The position numbers and the translations under genes are program-made. The notes under the pieces are model-generated. The model had not been told where the DNA came from. It ran no database searches and saw only the letters and a program-made list of their open reading frames with translations. A stretch of 64,000 bases of DNA from Nocardia sp. alder85J (GTDB lineage: Bacteria; Actinomycetota; Actinomycetes; Mycobacteriales; Mycobacteriaceae): the NCBI RefSeq assembly GCF_020176955.2, contig NZ_JAIUCZ020000004.1, positions 186,001 to 250,000 on the forward strand, given 5' to 3'. Positions 60,303-64,000 of this stretch are shown here, piece after piece. Numbering within the stretch: the first letter of the stretch is position 1; the number at the start of each line of letters is the position of its first letter.

Positions 60303-60641
60303 ATGAAACTTGTTACTGCGATCGTCAAACCGTTCACGCTCGAGGACGTCAAGTCCGGGCTGGAGCAGGCCGGCGTGCTGGGCATGACCGTCAGTGAGGT
60401 CCAGGGCTACGGCCGTCAGAAGGGCCACACGGAGGTCTACCGCGGTGCGGAGTACTCGGTGGACTTCGTTCCCAAGGTCCGCGTGGAGGTCGTCGTCGAC
60501 GACACTCAGGTGGAGAAGGTCGTCGAGGTGATCACCGAGGCCGCCCGCACCGGCAAGATCGGTGACGGCAAGGTCTGGATCACCCCGGTGGACGCGGTGA
60601 TCCGGGTCCGTACCGGCGAACGCGGCGCCGACGCTCTGTAA
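60303..60641 (+). CDS. glnK: PII nitrogen-regulatory protein (GlnK/GlnB)
   Basis: PII signal protein (112 residues from MKLVTAIVKPFTLEDVKSGL). It carries the T-loop with the modifiable Tyr51 in YRGAEY (adenylylated in actinobacteria by the adjacent GlnD), the ATP-binding GKIGDGKVWI and the C-terminal RTGERG. The ATG at 60303 is favoured because GGAGG sits 10 nt upstream. An ATG at 60294, overlapping the amtB stop, would leave only 1 nt between GGAGG and the start. It binds and blocks AmtB when ammonium is plentiful. Confidence 0.96.
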   Translation: MKLVTAIVKPFTLEDVKSGLEQAGVLGMTVSEVQGYGRQKGHTEVYRGAEYSVDFVPKVRVEVVVDDTQVEKVVEVITEAARTGKIGDGKVWITPVDAVIRVRTGERGADAL

Positions 60642-60647
60642 GGCCGA

Positions 60648-60679
60648 CCGGATTCCGGCGCGCCGGCGGCGGAATCCGG
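60648..60679 (+). terminator. Hairpin after glnK
   Basis: CCGGATTCCG and CGGAATCCGG form a perfect 10-bp stem around a 12-nt loop, beginning 6 nt after the glnK stop. Confidence 0.7.
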
Positions 60680-60701
60680 GAGCAGATATTCGAATCCAGC
60701 G

Positions 60702-60744
60702 GCGGCCCCGCTCCACCCGGTGAGACCGGTAGGGGCGGGGCCGC
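60702..60744 (+). promoter_or_regulatory. Second hairpin abutting the glnD start
   Basis: GCGGCCCCGC (60702-60711) pairs with GCGGGGCCGC (60735-60744), and CCGGT/ACCGG pairs inside. It ends 4 nt before the glnD GTG, so it could attenuate read-through or mask the ribosome site. Confidence 0.55.
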
Positions 60745-60748
60745 TCGT

Positions 60749-63244
60749 GTGAGACGGGCGGTGGGTACGGTAGTGGGCAACCAGCGAACGCAGGACGAAT
60801 TGTCGGGCGGCGCAACGGATCTGGTGCGGGCGCGGAATCAACTGCTGGACGGCGGGGACACCCGCCGTCCTCGTCTGGACGCGGAATCGCTGCGCCAGGC
60901 GCTGGTCGATCTGTACGACCTCTGGCTGACCACCAAGGGCGGCGAACTCGGTATCGCCCGCGACAGCGGTCTGGCGGTGGTCGCGGTCGGCGGGCTCGGA
61001 CGCAAGGAGATGCTGCCGTACTCGGATCTGGATCTGGTGCTGCTGCACGACGATGTCGATCCGCAACGGGTGGCCGAGGTCGCCGACCGGCTGTGGTACC
61101 CGCTGTGGGACGCCCACATCAAACTGGATCACAGTGTTCGGACCGTGCCGCAGGCGCTGCGGGTGGCCGCCGACGATCTCACCGCCGGACTCGGCCTGCT
61201 CGAGGCCCGGCACATCGTCGGCGACGCCGAACTGAGCAACCTGCTGATCGGCGGGGTGCGCCGGGAGTGGCGGACCGGTATCCGGTCGCGCTTCACGGAT
61301 CTGGTCCAGCAGGCCCAGGCCCGCTGGAATCGCAACGGCGAGATCGCCCATCGCGCCGAACCGGATCTGAAGAACGGCCGTGGCGGGCTGCGCGACATCC
61401 AGCTGCTGGACGCACTGGCCATCGCGCAGCTGACCGATGCCATGCCGGGCCTCGGCCCGGACGTGCCCGGCGGCGGGCTCAAGCAGGCGCGCCGGCGGCT
61501 GCTGGATGTTCGCACGGAACTGCATCGGGTGGCCGGACGGTCCCGCGATCAGCTCCGTGCCCAGGACGCCGACGAGATCGGCGCCGCGCTGCGCATCGGT
61601 GACCGGTTCGATCTGGCCCGCACGCTCAGCGACGCCGCCCGCACCGTCAACTACTCCACCGACGTCGGGCTGCGCACGGCGGGCAACGCGTTGCCGCGCC
61701 GCGGTCTGGCCCGTCTGCGCCGGGTTCCGGTGCGCCGACCACTCGATGAGGGGGTGGTCGAGCACTCCGGAGAGGTGGTGCTGGCCCGGGACGCGCGCCC
61801 GGCCAAGGATCCCGGGTTGATCCTGCGGGTGGCGGCGGCATCGGCGCAGAGTGGGCTGCCGATGTCCGCGACCACCCTGAACCGGTTGTCCGAGGACGCC
61901 CCCGAACTGCGCGAGCCGTGGCCGCGGGAGGCGCTCAACGATCTGCTGGTGCTGCTGGGCGCCGGTCGCGGCACCATCGACGCGGTCGAGGCGCTGGACC
62001 GGACGGGCCTGTGGGGCCGGTTGTTCCCGGAGTGGGGGGCGGTGCGCGACCTGCCACCGCGCGATGCCGTGCACACCTGGACCGTCGACCGGCACCTGAT
62101 GGAGACCGTCGCCTACGCCAGCGCGCTCACCACTCAGGTGTCGCGTCCGGATCTGCTGCTGCTCGGCGCGCTGCTGCACGATATCGGCAAGGGCCGCACC
62201 GAGGATCACAGCATGGTCGGCGCCGAACTGGCCACCCAGATCGGCCGCCGACTCGGGCTGTGGCCCTCGGACGTGCACACCCTGAGCGCCGTGGTGCGGT
62301 ACCACCTGCTGCTGCCGGAGACCGCGACCCGCCGCGACCTGGCCGATCCGGAGACCGTCCGGATGGTTGTCACCGCCCTGGACGGCGACTCGCAGGTGCT
62401 GGACCTGCTGCACGCCCTCGCCGAGGCCGATTCGCTGGCCACCGGGCCCGGGGTCTGGGGCGACTGGAAGTCGGCGCTGATCGGTGAGCTGGTCCGGCGC
62501 TGCCGCTTGGCGATGGCGGGGGAGAGTCAGCCGAAGCCGGATCCGATCGCGGAGGAACTGATCACGCTGGCGACCGCGGGCGGGGTGCACGTGCAGCTGC
62601 GGCCCGGCGACGGGCGCTACAACCATGTCGTCACGGTGATCGCGCCGGACACTCCGGGCCTGCTGTCGGAGGCCGCGGGCGTGCTGGCGCTGCATTCCCT
62701 GCGGGTGCTGTCGGCCTCGCTGGGCAGCGCGCCCATCGCCGGCGCGAGCGCCGAGTCGGTGGGGGCCGGCGGCCGGTCCGCGATCGACACCTTCGTGGTG
62801 ACACCGAAATTCGGCGATCCGCCGGATGCGGGGCTGCTGCGGCAGGAGCTGATCCGGGCGCTGGACGGCGATCTGGACGTGGGCGCCGTGCTGGCCAAGA
62901 AGGAACGCGAGGCGGCGCTGCGGCCGAGCCCGTACGCCCAGGCCGAACCCCGGGTGATCTGGACCGACACGCTGACCGCCGGCGAGGTGCTGCTGGAACT
63001 GCGGGCCGAGGACCGTATCGGCCTGCTCAGCAGGCTCGCCGACGCGCTGTCCCGGGCGGGGGCGGATGTCCGCTGGGCCAAGGTGGTCACCCTCGGCGCC
63101 GCGGTCGTGGACGCGTTCTGCCTGCACCTCGGCGATACCGACAGCCCGCAGCGCCGCGCCGAACTGGAGGCGGCGCTGCTGGCGGTGGTCCCCCGGCCGG
63201 AGCCCCGCAAACCGGAGGTCGCGGAGCCCGATCCGGCCGGGTGA
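60749..63244 (+). CDS. glnD: PII (adenylyl/uridylyl)transferase and modifying enzyme GlnD
   Basis: Bifunctional sensor of glutamine that modifies and demodifies the PII protein; actinobacterial enzymes use AMP. The 831 residues include the nucleotidyltransferase motif GGLGRKEMLPYSDLDLVLLH (about 80-100), the PII-UTase-like middle, the HD phosphohydrolase motif GALLHDIGKGRTEDHS, and two C-terminal ACT-type domains (DGRYNHVVTVIAPDTPGLLS and VLLELRAEDRIGLLSRLADA). GTG at 60749 is the first start; a GTG at 60773 avoids the preceding hairpin. Last gene of the amtB-glnK-glnD set. Confidence 0.96.
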   Translation: MRRAVGTVVGNQRTQDELSGGATDLVRARNQLLDGGDTRRPRLDAESLRQALVDLYDLWLTTKGGELGIARDSGLAVVAVGGLGRKEMLPYSDLDLVLLHDDVDPQRVAEVADRLWYPLWDAHIKLDHSVRTVPQALRVAADDLTAGLGLLEARHIVGDAELSNLLIGGVRREWRTGIRSRFTDLVQQAQARWNRNGEIAHRAEPDLKNGRGGLRDIQLLDALAIAQLTDAMPGLGPDVPGGGLKQARRRLLDVRTELHRVAGRSRDQLRAQDADEIGAALRIGDRFDLARTLSDAARTVNYSTDVGLRTAGNALPRRGLARLRRVPVRRPLDEGVVEHSGEVVLARDARPAKDPGLILRVAAASAQSGLPMSATTLNRLSEDAPELREPWPREALNDLLVLLGAGRGTIDAVEALDRTGLWGRLFPEWGAVRDLPPRDAVHTWTVDRHLMETVAYASALTTQVSRPDLLLLGALLHDIGKGRTEDHSMVGAELATQIGRRLGLWPSDVHTLSAVVRYHLLLPETATRRDLADPETVRMVVTALDGDSQVLDLLHALAEADSLATGPGVWGDWKSALIGELVRRCRLAMAGESQPKPDPIAEELITLATAGGVHVQLRPGDGRYNHVVTVIAPDTPGLLSEAAGVLALHSLRVLSASLGSAPIAGASAESVGAGGRSAIDTFVVTPKFGDPPDAGLLRQELIRALDGDLDVGAVLAKKEREAALRPSPYAQAEPRVIWTDTLTAGEVLLELRAEDRIGLLSRLADALSRAGADVRWAKVVTLGAAVVDAFCLHLGDTDSPQRRAELEAALLAVVPRPEPRKPEVAEPDPAG

Positions 63245-63248
63245 GGCG

Positions 63249-64000
63249 CTATTTCAGGCCGGAGCGGACGAACGCGTCCACCACATGCCGTTGCAGGAAC
63301 AGGTAGATCAGGAAGATCGGCAGGCAGGCGATGCCGGAGGCGGCCATCACCGCGCCCCAGTTGTCGCCCTCCGCGCCGAGGAAGCTCCGGATGCCGATCT
63401 GCAACAGCGCGTTGGACTTTCGTAATACCAGTGCGGGCCACAGGTATTCGTTCCACGCGGTGATGAACAGCATGATGCCGAGCGCCGCCAGGGCCGGGCG
63501 CAGATTGGGCAGCACCACCCGCCACAGGGTGCCCCAACTGGTCCGGCCGTCCATCTGCGCGGCGTCGATCAGGTCGCGCGGGAACGCCTGCAAGTGCTGG
63601 CGCAGCAGCATCACGCCGAACGCCGAGCAGAGATTGGGCACGATCACCCCGGCCACCGTGTTGAGCAGCCCCAGCTGGGAGACCAGCAGGTAGTTGGGGA
63701 TCATCGTCACCTGGAACGGCACCAGCCACGATCCGACGAACAGCATGAACAGCAGCCGCTTGCCGGGGAACGACCACATCGCGAACCCGTAGGCGGCGAA
63801 GATCGCCAGCAGCAACTGCGATACCGCCAGCGCCGCCGCCATGCCGAAGGTGTTCAGCATCATCGAGCCGATCGGGATGGTGTGCCACACGTACCGGAAG
63901 TTGTCCAGGCTGATCGGCCAGGGCAGCGGCGAGTGCGACAGCATATCCGCCGGGGCCCGGAAAGCGGTGGCGAACATCCAGTAGATCGGGAAGATCGCCG
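63249..64000 (-). CDS. Carbohydrate ABC transporter permease (MalG/UgpE type), 3' partial
   Basis: Inner-membrane component of a sugar importer, cut by the window end. The frame runs past 64000 (upstream residues AIFPIYWMFATAFRAP match the usual N-terminal region). It includes several membrane helices and the ATPase-contact motif QHLQAFPRDLIDAAQMDGRT, which fits the EAA-loop consensus. The stop lies 4 nt from the convergent glnD stop. The other permease, binding protein and any ATPase would be outside the window; the sugar cannot be told. Confidence 0.9.
   Translation of the reverse strand, partial: AIFPIYWMFATAFRAPADMLSHSPLPWPISLDNFRYVWHTIPIGSMMLNTFGMAAALAVSQLLLAIFAAYGFAMWSFPGKRLLFMLFVGSWLVPFQVTMIPNYLLVSQLGLLNTVAGVIVPNLCSAFGVMLLRQHLQAFPRDLIDAAQMDGRTSWGTLWRVVLPNLRPALAALGIMLFITAWNEYLWPALVLRKSNALLQIGIRSFLGAEGDNWGAVMAASGIACLPIFLIYLFLQRHVVDAFVRSGLK

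Noticed and set aside
60506..63127. An 873-codon open frame antisense to glnD
   Set aside because: No domain seen; glnD motifs are complete on the other strand.

Overview
The window is high-GC, GTG/TTG-start-rich DNA from a mycolic-acid actinomycete, most likely Nocardia or a close relative. The evidence is a RamB-type regulator, a SepIVA homologue, a KdpDE/KdpFABC system with an actinobacterial KdpF, an ectABCD operon, and a core gene order matching the Mycobacterium tuberculosis block Rv2975c-Rv2918c (DAK protein, recG, pyc, rsmD, coaD, sepIVA, DUF177, rnc, mutM, OsmC, acyP, smc, ftsY, amt, glnB/K, glnD). No tRNA, rRNA, CRISPR array, insertion sequence or phage gene was seen.

Layout. 1-12 kb: 5'-truncated DAK-family protein, recG, a frameshifted EamA exporter, ramB facing away from pyc, then rsmD and coaD. 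12-17.6 kb: an AbiEi/DUF559-type protein, GtrA, then the sepIVA, DUF177-rpmF-rnc-mutM block. 17.6-24.2 kb: accessory genes, including a TetR/DUF4345 divergent pair with duplicated operators, a DHFR-like reductase, a PHP phosphoesterase, a three-gene DUF350 / YgiB-like / glutathionylspermidine-synthase-like module, and then acyP and OsmC. 24.3-33.6 kb: potassium module, with kdpDE on the minus strand and kdpFABC on the plus strand around a 1-kb spacer. That spacer holds a duplicated ~90-bp segment and a degenerate gene. 33.6-46.9 kb: DUF1059 and DUF1707 proteins, a two-subunit acyl-CoA dehydrogenase, ectABCD (ectoine and hydroxyectoine) directly behind a two-component system, an L,D-transpeptidase lipoprotein, a DUF4333 lipoprotein and a large BTAD-ATPase regulator with an in-frame 24-bp repeat array. 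47-64 kb: a small secreted protein, smc, a TM2 protein, redox and TetR genes with palindromic operators, DUF2237, an RpiB-like gene, ftsY, the nitrogen cluster amtB-glnK-glnD, and the 3' part of a sugar ABC permease.

How the genes fit together. Housekeeping genes for DNA repair (recG, mutM), ribosome and RNA work (rsmD, rpmF, rnc), chromosome segregation (smc), protein targeting (ftsY), CoA synthesis (coaD), anaplerosis (pyc) and nitrogen sensing (amtB, glnK, glnD) form a conserved backbone. Into it are inserted modules for osmotic and envelope homeostasis: K+ uptake, ectoines, a two-component system and a peptidoglycan cross-linker. They suggest a local osmostress island between the acyP/OsmC and smc parts of the ancestral block.

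The most noteworthy observations are: alternating codon-usage blocks inside pyc; the DUF350/YgiB-like/GSP-synthase-like module; a 27-codon membrane peptide coupled to kdpF; an enlarged cysteine-containing KdpC; a 30-bp palindrome next to phased GGAAC repeats at 46.9 kb; tandem-repeat expansion in a BTAD regulator; and several well-formed TetR operators. No wholly unknown multigene defence or biosynthetic system was evident.
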